Origin: Druceiella hillmani | Taxonomy: Eukaryota; Arthropoda; Insecta; Lepidoptera; Hepialidae | Direction of reading: 5' to 3' | Assembly (NCBI GenBank): GCA_039881145.1 | Contig: JAYKKI010000032.1 | Span: forward strand, 13,720,501-13,784,500 | DNA length: 64,000 bases | The notes under the pieces: model-generated | Seen by the model: only the letters and a program-made list of their open reading frames with translations | Databases searched by the model: none | What the model was told of the DNA's origin: nothing | Part shown: positions 1 through 13,079 of the stretch, piece by piece | How the letters are laid out: each line of letters opens with the position of its first letter | Numbering within the stretch: position 1 is the first letter of the stretch | Translations under genes and position numbers: made by a program

Positions 1-1120
1 CACAAATATGCTTAAAATAAATTAAATAAAATGTAACCAATGAACTTAATTTGGACAGATTTGTATTAGTCTCGTGATAATTTCAAATAGCTTATTTGAT
101 CAGGGTAAAACTGTGGATCTCCACAGGTTCTAAAAAAACAGGTAATTATTACAGTCATAATATGATTTAATCTATATTTAGGAACAATAATAGAATTCCA
201 AGAAATGTAGTTTAAAGACTATTGCAGTTGTAATGTGGGCAAATATTATTATGAAACATATTTATTCAGTACAAAGTTCGCCGACAATAGGTAACGTACA
301 CAAATAAAAATTCACAAATGATTATCCAAGCGTAACGCACTTCACACATTTCCTATTTACCCGCTAGATCGCGAAACGGGCCGAGTTGAGAAGCTGTTGG
401 CATATTTAAAGCGGTATGTAGACAGATGCTGAAAGCTTGTTTTGTTACCTAATGCGGCAATGAAAATAAATACAAACGCGACCAAGCCCGCACAAACTTA
501 CATAAAGCTTTTGAATAATTAATTCGCATAAAAGCTTCTATTTTGTCATGTACATTTCTAAATAATTTATGTACAACGGTTGGTAATACTAATTGTCACG
601 TATATTTCGAAATAATATATGTACAATGATTGGTAATAAATATGTAAAACGATTGGTAAATACTCGTAGTACAAAATATATTCTAGATTTCAAACAGCAA
701 AAATAATACAAAGAAAGTCAAATTTTCGAAAATATTTGCTTTACGACTTATGATTAATATAAATAAAATAATAACTACGCGGTACACTATTTCTTCAATT
801 TTAATCATTACTCTAATCGTGTAAACAAGTCACACTTCTGGTTTACGGTGAAACAATAGACTTATTCTACCTAATATTCGATTTATTACAGAAAATAAAG
901 CTTTATTTTGAAAGTTTTGTAAGACGTAATAACCCTTATATGTGACAATATTTTAATGGAATTTCAAAACCTAGATAAGAATGAAGGGGGTCACACAATT
1001 TAGAGTGATATCTTGTTTACTTATATGCTCCTTGATAGCATTGAATATTAATTTTATGCTATAATACATTTAATTTAATAATACGTAAATTGTGTAGCGT
1101 ATAACTCCTGAATGAAGCAA
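1..1120. other. AT-rich DNA, no gene seen
   Basis: All reading frames are interrupted by frequent stops. There is only scattered similarity among short AT-rich words, such as two related phrases near 560-640 containing 'gtacaa(c/t)g(a/g)ttggtaa'. I see no repeat unit, RNA gene or regulatory block that I can support. Confidence 0.6.
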
Positions 1121-1125
1121 AATGA

Positions 1126-1165
1126 TGTGGCCCAGCGGATAAGGTGTCACTTTTAGTTCGTAACC
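1126..1165 (+). repeat. possible decayed SINE head (box A-like)
   Basis: The run TGGCCCAGCGGATAAGG resembles the box A of tRNA-derived SINE promoters (consensus TGGCNNAGTGG). A poor box B-like string, AGTTCGTAACC, follows only about 18 bases later, closer than the usual 30-60. No tail is visible. It could be chance; I list it because the box A match is good and it sits in otherwise AT-only sequence. Confidence 0.2.
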
Positions 1166-1552
1166 TAAATGGATTATACGGTTATGTTTTCTACATGCTT
1201 CTATCGAGTTATTTTATACGGAATCCATTAATTACATAAAGACTGGCATCTTTTATGACTCAGTACAGTTTCAACGTTCTTCTGTTATGTAACAAAAATT
1301 CCGAAATCGTAAAACACAACTATGAAGTTTTCATTACAAAACACAATCCTTCTGAATATAACTCGCGTAATTTGTGTAATTAAATAAGGGTTCATAAACA
1401 TATTTATATCTATATGAAATATTATGATCATAATTTTTGTTAGTAGGAAATTGTAAAAGAAAACGTCGCCAAGTGACTTTTTATTACTTTTCAGATCACC
1501 TTTTATTACCTACATGCATTCTCATGTTGAATAAAATACGAAAATTCATCGT

Positions 1553-1573
1553 AATCATCATCATCATCATCAT
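1553..1573. repeat. (ATC)n microsatellite
   Basis: About six uninterrupted ATC units followed by a short TA run. Confidence 0.9.
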
Positions 1574-1959
1574 ATATATTAATACGCTAAGGTTAAGATG
1601 TTACTCTCCCTTTTTAGAAAAAACCTCACAACTAATCCACATAAATTATAGTCATTTATATATATGTATCATTTTATAGATAATTGCTTGCTCTACCGGC
1701 ATCCACAACTAAAAAAATTATTATTGCTATTGTTTTTGCAAATTAATTAATTATTAAAATTATATACACAAAACAGCAATGCTGCCATCTAACGGCTCAA
1801 CGTCAATATGATTGACGGTCGGTAAAATTTTTGTTTAATTTCAAATCCACTCACGTATAAATAAAGTGGCGCTTTAGCTCAATGCTTTTGATACTTGCGC
1901 TTCTATATGTCAATTTTAGTAAAATATTTGTTTGATCTGTCATCTGAGCTTCATAATGG

Positions 1960-1997
1960 AATAAATAATGCGAAGACTTCGCACGGGTCACGCTAGT
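1960..1997 (+). mobile_element. Helitron-like 3' terminus
   Basis: A short hairpin (TGCGAAG-A-CTTCGCA, 1969-1983) is followed nine bases later by CTAG-T (1993-1997). This is the layout of Helitron 3' ends: a subterminal hairpin about 10 bases before CTRR, inserted next to a host T. The GC-richer phrase CGCACGGGTCACGCTAG is typical of such ends in insects. I cannot place the 5' TC end. Sequence from about 1780 (with 'ctgccatctaacggctcaa') probably belongs to the same non-autonomous element, but that is inference. No Rep/helicase coding sequence is present. Confidence 0.45.
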
Positions 1998-2489
1998 ATT
2001 TTAATATACCGAGTTTTGTTTACTGGTACCGTTTTTATTAATTTGTGATTAATTTTGTCTTAAACATTACCTACTGTATCATTCATTTGTAAACAGAAGT
2101 TTCTCTTCGCTATGCGTTTCACGAAACTGATTATTAATTATAATGATAGTAGTTTGCAGTCAATTTCATTTTATATCCTCGGACCTTATAATCTCCAACG
2201 ACTAAGAATCTATATTCTGTGGGATTTTCCTGCAGTATGTTTCAAAACAGTGATTAGCACCATACCAAATTTCCCTTTCTTTCCCCTTCTGAATCGACAC
2301 CCTCTAATGTAATTATTTAGTATTCGACTAATTTATGGTTTACTGGATATCCTAATTTAATAGACGTTATCTTTGTTCTGTTATTTATTCCGTTGTATAA
2401 GTACGGATTTCACCCACAAACATGATCTCCATTAAAATACTCACGCATATACATGTCAGTATAGTATTCTTATCTATAACATAATCAGT
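1998..2489. other. AT-rich DNA, no gene seen
   Basis: There is a chance open frame of 66 codons on the plus strand at 2112-2312 with no recognisable domain. Nothing else is supported. Confidence 0.55.
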
Positions 2490-2565
2490 CAGTGTTATGA
2501 ATACACGTATCGTACTGATCAGTTATACAGTATTATGAATACAGTTATCGTACTGATCAGTTATG
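2490..2565. repeat. 38-bp direct tandem repeat, two copies
   Basis: The copies at 2490-2527 and 2528-2565 are adjacent and nearly identical. Both contain ttatgaatac and tatcgtactgatcagttat; they differ at only a few positions. Confidence 0.85.
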
Positions 2566-2941
2566 ATCAATTATACGTGACAAGCGTGAATATCTTTGTA
2601 AGGATCGCCATCGTAGATCGAAAGTTTGTTTGTGAAATTAATTTGTCCAGCGTTCTGAAGTAAGCTGTAAATTGGCCAATAAAGAAATACTATACGTGTA
2701 TAACTACTTATAAGTAAATGTTCTATTTTAATAACTATCGAATATTAAATTTGCACTTTAAATTTTCTGGTTATATTGGCTGTTTATAATTTTATATTAT
2801 ATGATTCCATCAAAGTTCTAAAAGAACGAAAGAGCCCCTATTGGGTTAAACGCTCATAAACCTGTAAAAGCATCAGAAACGTCAAATACACACCTGTGAA
2901 AGTTATATTCAAACTAATACAATAAATTGTGTAACCAAGAT

Positions 2942-3133
2942 GATGTTTTACACAAAGATGCTGAAGCCGCATATATTCAACCAATGTACACGTTACGTTG
3001 TTTTACATACGTTACTTTGTTTTACATGTTCACGATGTTTTACACGTTAGTACAGAGATGCTGCAGTCGCATATATTCAACCTATATACGTTATTTTGTT
3101 TTACATGTTCACGATGTTTTACACGTACAGAGT
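2942..3133. repeat. 80-90 bp direct repeat, two copies plus a partial
   Basis: Each copy starts with gatgttttacac and contains agatgctg, cgcatatattcaacc and ttgttttacatgttcac. Copy 1 is about 2942-3032, copy 2 about 3033-3112, with a third start at 3113. An 85-codon open frame covers the block on the plus strand but simply reads through the repeat and shows no domain. Confidence 0.8.
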
Positions 3134-3413
3134 AGATATTATAGATATGGACAGATTTATTCCATTATTAATTCCATTACTTAATCATAACATTTTATTT
3201 TATGAATACGTAAGTATTATTAAAAATTGTAGAGATCACTAAATAAATTCTATATTGTTGGATTTTTGCAAAAGATATTGTTGCCGATTTTATGATCGTA
3301 AGAACTGTGCCATCGATTTGGGTGGTTACGGTTAAGTTATTTGTTAATGTAAATCTCCGCGTGTACCGGATCCTTTGGATTTTTTCTAATTTACGAAACA
3401 AATAATTAAGTCA

Positions 3414-3492
3414 TTGATTAAATTAGATTTTACATTTTTTTTAAATTATTGCATCAATATTTTAAAAAAAATGTAAAATCTAATTTAATCAA
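3414..3492. repeat. perfect 32-bp inverted repeat (snap-back)
   Basis: Arms 3414-3445 and 3461-3492 are exact reverse complements with a 15-base spacer. The arms are AT-rich (core attagattttacat). I see no target-site duplication and no transposon terminus, so it may be a minute foldback element or a local template-switch product. Confidence 0.85.
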
Positions 3493-3499
3493 GGCAAAT

Positions 3500-4515
<1,016 letters not shown>

Positions 4516-4930
4516 TTGCGATTAATAAAGATTAGTTTAATGACAGAAATAATTCATTCAACAATATATTATAAAATAAATGTATCTTAATAATTTAAAG
4601 GGAATGTTGTTTTCAAATGTAGAACATTAGGTTTTTTATATAATTTCAGATCAAATCTTAACATTACAAATTAAAATAAAATGTTGAAACGAAGACGCAA
4701 AATCTCGATAAGAAATAAAGAAAAAATATATTTATTCTCTTTAAAGATGGAATTGGCGGGTATAGGGAATTCAATCACTTTCCTTTAAATCGTATATTAT
4801 ATTTTGTATATCGGATATGATTATCTCGCAACTAGTCTATATGTACTCAGTGTGTTGTATAAGATATGTACCCAACTTTAGTACTCATGTATATATCAGT
4901 GTCACGTAACGAGTGTACGTGCTGTGTTTG

Positions 4931-4993
4931 TATTTTAATATTCAAGACTATCAAATATTTATGTAATAATTGATAGTCTTGAATATTAAAATA
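4931..4993. repeat. perfect 24-bp inverted repeat with 15-nt loop
   Basis: Arms 4931-4954 and 4970-4993 are exact reverse complements (core ttcaagactatcaa) around a 15-base AT loop. The RNA would be a clean hairpin of about 63 nt, similar in size to a short pre-miRNA. However, perfect pairing without bulges is more typical of a young snap-back than of a conserved miRNA. Confidence 0.85.
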
Positions 4994-5079
4994 TTGAGCA
5001 GAAGTGAGATGTTTTGACTGTTTGGCGCCCACTTGGTCTGTGAATAAATATAAATGATTTAAAATAATTATGGGCATTT

Positions 5080-7062
5080 TAAAATATCAATATTAGTAAA
5101 GAAAATATCATGAAATGAGAAATAAAAATTTCTTGAAACAATAAACAATCTTGTATATGACCTTTGAAACTCCGTAACAACGATATTTTGCTCTTTTTTT
5201 TCAACCATGAATATACTTTGATCGTCAGGTTAACAACTAAAAAGTTGTTTTACTTCTTATATTAAATTAAATAAATCAGTGTTTAATTGTGTAAGCACCA
5301 TCTTTATTATCATTTATGGTCATCTCATCTGCAAGATAAATTCATTATTTTCAGATAAAATTTATTTCTTGTAGAATTCTATAAGCTCTTGGCTGAAACA
5401 TTTGGTAAGTTCAATCTTAACAGACTCTGAACTTTTAATTTTGTTATCTGTTCAGTAATTTGACAGTGAGCGAACTATTCATAAGAGAGCCTGAGAGCTT
5501 CAAAGAGTGCAGTGGTTGAGGAAGCACAATCGATCCAAATAAATGTATTTTTTTACGCGCCACTTTTGCTATGTGGAGTCGATCACGTAAAAATTGCAAA
5601 TCGCTTTGATTTGTAGAAAGTTTACCCCCAGTGTTTTTCAATATTTCTTTTTGAGACTTTCAATTTTGAAGTCTTTATATCAACTCAATTCTGTAAAAGT
5701 TCTGGCTGTCGCCAATTTTTTGGGGATTTCATAAATTATTTTCGCCTTTATGAAATATGAGAATGCCGATTTGCCTTTTGCATCTTTTGTTGTAACTGCC
5801 TCATTCCTTTTCTATGCAATGTGGTACATCCATGTAATTTGAAGTATTTTGCTGGAAAAAATCATTGAAAATTTAATTTAGTTCTAAAAAAATATTCTCG
5901 CTATCGAAAACGTTTTATTTAATTATAAGTGCAGATGGCTCGTATTTGGAGTATATATGTATGTGAATAAGTTTATACCGCCATTTTCCAATGACTTGTA
6001 CTGCCAAATGAGGGACGCATTGGGCAGTTGGAGTGTATGCTGTCTGATACAATTATTGCTGTCAAAAATGGGTCTTCCAGTCTTCAATAGTAACTTGAGG
6101 GTTTGCGAATTTCACAGTGGTGCAAAATATATTAAGCAAATTTGTTCTCATTATACTTTTTATGCTTACAAAAGACAAACTAAAACTTCATGCAAATATT
6201 GGAAGGAGTTCCTAGTAAATAATTCCATCTATCCTTCGCCATAAATTAAAAGAACCTTTTGAATAATATCATATTTTGATCTAAATACGTATATTGTTTT
6301 GCTCCTAGCCACTTGAAGGAATATATCAAAATGTCGCTCCCTTTTAATTTCCTGGGATAACTTACTTTAACCAGTTCATGTTACAATGGAAACATTGTAG
6401 CTTCACATATACGTTTGAGCTTTTCCGTTGAAATACTCTGGTCATATGACTTCCAACAGAATATTTCCAATTTTTTTTCAAAGCATGAAGTAGTATTTTT
6501 ATTACAATATGAAAGAATGAGAGAAACTCTACTAGATAAAGCCAAATTAATCTGTAATAAGTTTCAATGAGGCTTTTCAAATTTTATAAGTTTAATGTGG
6601 GATGTCGCCGTGAGACGTTAGGGGCTTTTCTGCAGCTATCAAAATTTCGTTCTTTGAATCTTCGGAATCAGTACTTACTTTTTTATAGAAGTTTACAACC
6701 TTACCCACCGTTGTACATATATTACATAATGCTTCTTTTGATTTTCGCGCTAAACAGAATTCACAAAACGAAAGCACTCTAAGTTCTTTGAATTGCCTTA
6801 CTTTCTTTACTCGTCAAAACTCAGTAGCTGACTGAACAGAAGATCTAAAACTGCTCTTTAGACACCCTGCAGGAGATTTTTGAGAAGTTTTTCATTCCAG
6901 AAATTATTAGAAATAATTGGTGGCTCGTGATAATAAATATTAAATTAATTCAATTCTAACAAATTTTTCTCAAAGAGTTACTAATTAAAATACACTACAA
7001 AGATCTAGGAAAAAAATGTCCTATTAAAATTTAGAGTTGGAAAATTAAAAAAAGAAAAAGAA
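5080..7062 (-). other. non-repetitive stretch with broken minus-strand frames
   Basis: Several short minus-strand open frames lie in series: 6777-6592, 6580-6362 and 5641-5444. The first contains C-x2-C pairs (CEFCLARKSKEALCNIC), the last a basic KVARKK stretch. They do not join into one frame and I recognise no family. They may be the eroded exons of an old transposon or gene, or chance. Nothing else stands out between them. Confidence 0.15.
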
Positions 7063-7080
7063 ATATATATATATATATAT

Positions 7081-7136
<56 letters not shown>
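7063..7136. repeat. (TA)n/(CA)n microsatellite
   Basis: A TA tract interrupted once by acacacaca near 7081-7089. Confidence 0.95.
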
Positions 7137-7140
<4 letters not shown>

Positions 7141-9720
7141 TTATGTCGTATCTCGTTTATGTATAATTTTAATAATACGTTACATTAGTTATTTTCGTTA
7201 TCCAAGTCTCCTCTGTTACTTAGGTACCTGTGACGCGAACATTATCTGTATTGGCCAGAGTCTATTGATATAAAGACTGGAAGGGTATTTTCGGTTGATT
7301 GAATAATATCAAAACACCTTTGTTTTTAATTATAATTTGTAATTCTACAATTGACTGCGAACATAAAGTTATACTCTTTTTACCACTTAGAAATAGCATC
7401 ATAAATTTACTGTTAGCCAAATCTATATTTACAGAGTGAATTGTACTTAAAGACCGATACACTGATGTGGTTAGAGTTGATAGTACGTAAGTATGTAAGA
7501 ATTATAATAACAGACAGAGGTGCGATGGTTTTAATAAATGGAATTGTAAATGTAATCCAAAATGTTTTATCTTGAGATTTGTTAGTCTTATCTGTCAATT
7601 AAACTTGAAAACTGTTACATATATGTTTTATATTACAACTTCATTATCGAATGCCAAATTACTTTTTACCCGACCGCGGTTAAAGAAAAATGTATATTTT
7701 GTATGGATTTTGGTTGTATACAATTTTCCAAACACACCGATGGCACCCAAATTTACAGCATTTTTTAATATCTTTATTAATTTTAATATAAAAACATTAT
7801 TTAATATTATTTCATATGATTCCTTTATATTACCCTTACTTTATTAAATTATATATTTTGAAAAATACGTCTTAAAACCGCACAGTTACTCAGACAGAAC
7901 TGAAAAATATAGTTTGTGTTTTACTCCAATTTAGCGTTAATAATGAAAACGTTAAAGCCATTTTGCCTATAAAAAACACATGTGTAATCAGCTAAATAAC
8001 GCTCTCTTTCTAGTCTTTAGTAATAACAATCCGTTGCTACTCAGCCAAGTAAACCACTCTCATCTATTGATATCTACTTCACTAAATGAATCCAGGATTA
8101 ATGAAAAAAAACTTGAGTTCAAAATATATAATTCTCGTTACCCCGAATATTTTCTTTTTCTTTAGCCGAAACAACTTCAATCGCGACGATGAAAATAAGA
8201 CGAAAGTAGTTTTCCTGAGAAGGGGAACTTTCACGATATTTATAGTCCAAACCTGTGAATAAAGCATTTTTCGTTCTTCCATCGTTGGCTTTCAACAAAT
8301 TGCGAGTACTGGTACGCCAATTACATATTGAACGGAGGGATGATGCTAAAAATCAATAAGGCGAATACTTCTAGATGGGGTACAACCGGTAAAATATTTG
8401 AAAGTTTGTCATGAAAATATATCTCCACAATGTATTTTAAAACCTCATATCTGTTTCTTTCTATATTTTACTCTGATTCATATGTACTGCCTCCACCATT
8501 TCCTCTATTCTTAAAAAATAAATATATATGGATTTAAGTATAACAGAAAAGCCTTCTTTTATTAAGTTATTCCAGATAATACGTTTTCAAATTCCGAAAA
8601 CGTTTTAATATTTCGAATACCTACTATACCTATAATAATTGACTACTGGATACATACAATCCTACTAATATCTACCTGCACTCAACTCATTGAGTTTTAT
8701 TACAATAGAAAAAGTAATTTATGAATAATGTTAATGATAACAGTAATCACATGCTAATAAAACTATATTGGCTATGTTTTACATTTAAATTAAAATGCTT
8801 TAACCAGAACAGGGTTAGATAGTGTTACTGAAATTTATGATTGAATTATTGTTGATTAAATTATTAGAGAGATGATCAAGTTTATTCCCATATTGGATGA
8901 TATATCGTAAAGAAATTAATACTTCAGGAAGTAGTAGAATTTTTAATAATTGAGCAGTTGGAAAAAGTCCGAGTTAAACTTTTGTGACGAGTTAAGATAT
9001 TATATTATAGTCATTAAGTTACGTTTGTTTAAAAAAGAAGTGTAAGATTAAATTTAAATGTGCGATGATGTTTTACTATAATTACCAAAAAAAACCTTTT
9101 CGAATGTAATACAAATTTTATTTAAGTACTTTTGTTTGAGATCTTTTATTCAATCGTTCTTAATACAGTTGTTTTTAATACACTTTTGGTTAAAACAAAA
9201 GTTATGTAACAAGGGTTCTTGTCCTAAATAGACATTGATCTATAATGCTTTTTTCCACTTTTGTTTCATTATTTTTAAATTGTTCAATATCTGTACCCAT
9301 GAATCTAAGATAAATTTTTATAAACTTCCTCTGCACCATATACAAATATGTGATTAGCTCATATTATGAAATACTTACTTAAAAAAAATAATCAACCTTA
9401 TTTTTTTTTCTTTACTTCAAGAATTTCAGAAATTGCCTGTTTTTAAATTGAAAGCCAATAAATGGAATTCGGATAAAAATTTGAAATTTACAGAAAATTC
9501 AGCCGTCACTTTTAATTTTTAGCCTCATTTTGTTATTCGTATTCCTTTAATTCCTAAAGCTAATTAAACATAGATCAAAAATATTTTTACGTTTTTATTC
9601 TTGATATTAATATTTCTAACTGATATATATTTATATTGGAAATGTATCTAAAAGTAAATTATTAATTTAGTTAATTAATTTAGTAAATTACAAATCTTCC
9701 AAAAAATTCTGTGCAATCCA
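7137..9720. other. AT-rich DNA, no gene seen
   Basis: Only short chance open frames (up to 91 codons at 7572-7847, plus strand) without domains, codon pattern or splice context. No repeat family seen. Confidence 0.5.
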
Positions 9721-10301
9721 GTGACATTATGTCCGCATTTTAAATAAAACAACAAATTAGTGAACACGCTTTCATTTCGTGCGTCTACCACAAAGGTATG
9801 GGTGACATTATATCCGCATTTTAAATAAAACAACAAGTTAGTGAACACGCTTTCATTTCGTGCGTCTACCACAAAGGAATGGGTGACATTATATCCGCAT
9901 TTTAAATAAAACAACAAATTAGTGAACACGCTTTGATTTCGTGCGTCTACCACAAAGGTATGGGTGACATTATATCCGCATTTTAAATAAAACAACAAAT
10001 TAGTGAACACGCTTTCATTTCGTGCGTCTACCACAAAGGTATGGGTGACATTATATCCGCATTTTAAATAAAACAACAAATTAGTGAACACGCTTTGATT
10101 TCGTGCGTCTACCACAAAGGTATGGGTGACATTATATCCGCATTTTAAATAAAACAACAAATTAGTGAACACGCTTTCATTTCGTGCGTCTACCACAAAG
10201 GTATGGGTGACATTATATCCGCATTTTAAATAAAACAACAAATTAGTGAACACGCTTTCATTTCGTGCGTCTACCACAAAGGTATGGGTGACATTATATC
10301 C
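9721..10301 (-). repeat. 81-bp tandem array, seven copies plus a partial
   Basis: Units start at 9721, 9802, 9883, 9964, 10045, 10126 and 10207, with a 14-base partial at 10288. Copies differ at only a few positions. Because 81 is 27 codons, a 200-codon minus-strand frame (9675-10277) stays open through all units. It repeats a 27-residue phrase that begins VVDARN and contains LLFYLKCGYNVTH. Residue 7 of the phrase alternates Glu/Gln in the order E E Q E Q E E, marking a doubled 162-bp sub-block. No signal peptide or flanking coding sequence supports a real protein. I read it as a young minisatellite whose frame is open mainly because of its period. Confidence 0.95.
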
Positions 10302-10448
10302 ACATGTTGTGGTGAAGTGTTATTGTTATGCAAAGATCAAGATGAAGTGATGGATAATCTCAATGAGAAGCTCATAATAGAGGACTCAATCGCCGTGTTT
10401 ATTAGAAAAGTTGCAATAAATTTACTTATTCGAGCATATCAGAGTTAA
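10284..10448 (+). other. 54-codon open frame next to the array, unrecognised
   Basis: The frame opens at an ATG inside the last partial repeat and ends with TAA at 10446-10448. The product is acidic then hydrophobic, with KDQDEVMDNLNEKL followed by IAVFIRKVAINLLIRAY. It is GC-richer than its surroundings and could be a remnant of a coding exon interrupted by the tandem array. I recognise no family, and the start is not trustworthy because it lies in repeat sequence. Confidence 0.2.
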
Positions 10449-12718
10449 TACGTGAAAATGACGATGAAAAAATATTAAACGTGAGTTGTGGATATTTGCA
10501 AAAATTTTTACAAAACATACGCGTAAGTTTTTTTTCATCTATTTCAAAGTGAATGTTGGGCTCCTCAATTCATAAACAAGTAGTTAGTTAAAGAGTCCAT
10601 AAAAAAATGAATGTAGAACTTTACATAGCAAACAGTTATTAAAAGCTTACACTTGCAAAATATACTTGTTCACGATAATTGATTTTACAAATAAAATTAA
10701 GGATACGTAAATTGAATATAAAAATAAAGTTAAGTGAATTTTTCAGGCGAATACAAGATGTTCAAGTGTACGAGTTACTGAAATTTTTTAAAGTCAGAGA
10801 TTTATAAATATAGATAAAAATAAAATAAATAAATATGTCACAGGTTTGCACTTCTCTGTCACTATTAATTAAAAGTAAGTAAATATTTACCTTCAGATAA
10901 TTTTCAAAATAAGTAAGTGTGAGTAGGTCTCCTCTTATTAGTTCTTAATTAGATAATTCTTGTATGATCCAATGCCAATTTAAATTGACACAAGGAAATA
11001 AACTTTTAAATTGCATTATTTCATCTACCCGAACCATATATTTGTTGAAATATAAAATATTTCTACAAATTATCCCACTTAAAAGACAATTATTTTAAAA
11101 ATTATACTCTAAAATAAAAAAGACTTAAAATAGCAATAACCTGTATGTAAATGGATGTAGGGACAAAAGAAATTAAACTAACAAAACTAGCCTGGCAGGT
11201 CTTAAAAGGTAAAAGTAGGAGGAAAATGTCCTGAAAATCTCGAATTTACGTCTCATACAACACTTATAAATTTTAAAATATGCACTTTTCAAAAATATTG
11301 GAAAACCTTAAAAAAAGGAAATAAGTTGTTTTTTCCAAAAAACAACATTTAAGAGAATATTGTTTTTCTCTTATTTGCAAAGAAAAAACTATTATATTCC
11401 GCTTCCAATCGCAACCGCCAATCTTCAGATATCTGTAATACATTTTGACGATTTTGACAGCCATTCGCGATAGAGCCTAAAAATCATTTTTTTAACGTTT
11501 TAGTAGCAGCAAATAAAAAAAACTTACAATGAAGAATTTTCGCTCAATGGCAATGGCTTCTCCAACTTATAAATAGAAAGACAATAACCGAGAATGACAA
11601 ACTACTTTTCATTTGAATATCGTCACACTTAAGTTTATTTATGGTAATTTGCTGCAAGTGCCTTAATCAAAAGTATTTTAGTATCTCAATATACTCGTAA
11701 ATTATGACTGCAATACTTAACTAAGTACCTCCTCTGTAAGTTCACTTCTATGTTCTACTCCGCGTCACTCAACATAAGCAACGTACCGCAATGCTTAAAT
11801 TAGTTTACGTGTTTGTAAATAAAATTACCCGGCATCGGAAGGATCTATAATTAAATTATTGGAACAAGGAATACTTACGTGTTGGTTTGTTATACGTAAG
11901 TTTACTTTCCCAACGGCAGTGTATATAGAGATGGTGGTAAGGGCTGAATTGGTACCGAAGAGAAGAAATAATTTTATATTTATAGAATCGTCCACTATAT
12001 AATCATATGTCTTATGTCTGTGTTCATTTTTTTCCAAAACCGCTGATTCATTTTTCCTTTCATTTTTACCCAGCGCGTCCATATATTACGAAAAGGATAT
12101 GATATTTTTATGTCTTACACATTCTGTTCTTGCAGTATAGATGCCAATAGTTTCAAGTTTCTAGCCTAGACTTTAAGTTTCTGAAGTCTAGGGATTGGAT
12201 TATGAAGGAATGTTCATATGCGGCTTAAAAAATGACTCCGCTATTGACCAAGGTCATATCGTGCGAGTTGACAAGGTCGTAAATACAATAATGAATTCTT
12301 TTATAGAAGAAAGTCTTAAATAAGGACGAAATCATTTACTACGAGAACTGAAAAAGATAAACTACATAAATTTTTGCAAACGTAAATTGCAGCTTTACTT
12401 TCTACGAAAGTGTTGGAAAATTATATAATTTCATTAGTAACCTATAGAAAAGAGGAAATTACTACGGTTTCAATACTAAATTTATGTACATTACGACATA
12501 AAATGCTTAGCATTCGCGATTTGGTGTGGTGTCTACTTCAGTTGACCATCTTATGGAGTAGCCGTGCTCCGTCCTGATCAAGGTATCAGCCTCATTTTGT
12601 CCATCTGTGAATTAAACTTTTTGACCTCTCGTTGTTTACTTAGTTTTCATCTCCATTGTATAAGATATTTGAACGTCTGCAAATTTTGTATGCATATGTA
12701 CACAAATACATGTGTAAA
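10449..12718. other. AT-rich DNA, no gene seen
   Basis: The best open frame is 85 codons on the minus strand (11825-12082). It contains an ACGTAAGT donor-like site but no domain, so I do not call it. No repeat family is supported. Confidence 0.5.
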
Positions 12719-12723
12719 TATAT

Positions 12724-12783
<60 letters not shown>
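12719..12783. repeat. (TA)n microsatellite
   Basis: Nearly perfect TA tract of about 55 bases with a short imperfect lead-in. Confidence 0.95.
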
Positions 12784-12786
<3 letters not shown>

Positions 12787-13079
12787 GATTCAGATTTTTA
12801 AAACATAAAAATAATGAATCTTCCTAAAAATATTCCATGAAATTTTTAATTGTGTTTTGAAAGACGTTTGATGGGGCAGGCGAAAAAATCTGTCTCAAGT
12901 TATCATAAATTGATTAAAGGCATAAACTAAAAAATAAATATTAAAAAATAAATTTTCATTTAATAGCTAAAGTGGTTTAAACCGACTTCGAAGATAGGTT
13001 GATAAATTTTCATTATTATTTTGTTTAAAAAGAAATGGCTTCAGACGGGCTACATGTTATAATTGGTTCCGAATATATC

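Noticed and set aside
5957..6244. 95-codon plus-strand frame as a gene
   Set aside because: No recognisable domain, no codon or composition signal, and overlapping minus-strand frames of similar quality.
9675..10277. A 200-residue repetitive protein as a genuine gene
   Set aside because: The frame exists because the unit is 81 bp and lacks a stop. No non-repeat coding flank, signal sequence or splice context supports it. It is described as a minisatellite instead.
11825..12082. 85-codon minus-strand frame as an exon
   Set aside because: It has an ACGTAAGT donor-like site, but no domain, no compositional contrast and no partner exon; frames of this size are expected by chance among the many in the window.
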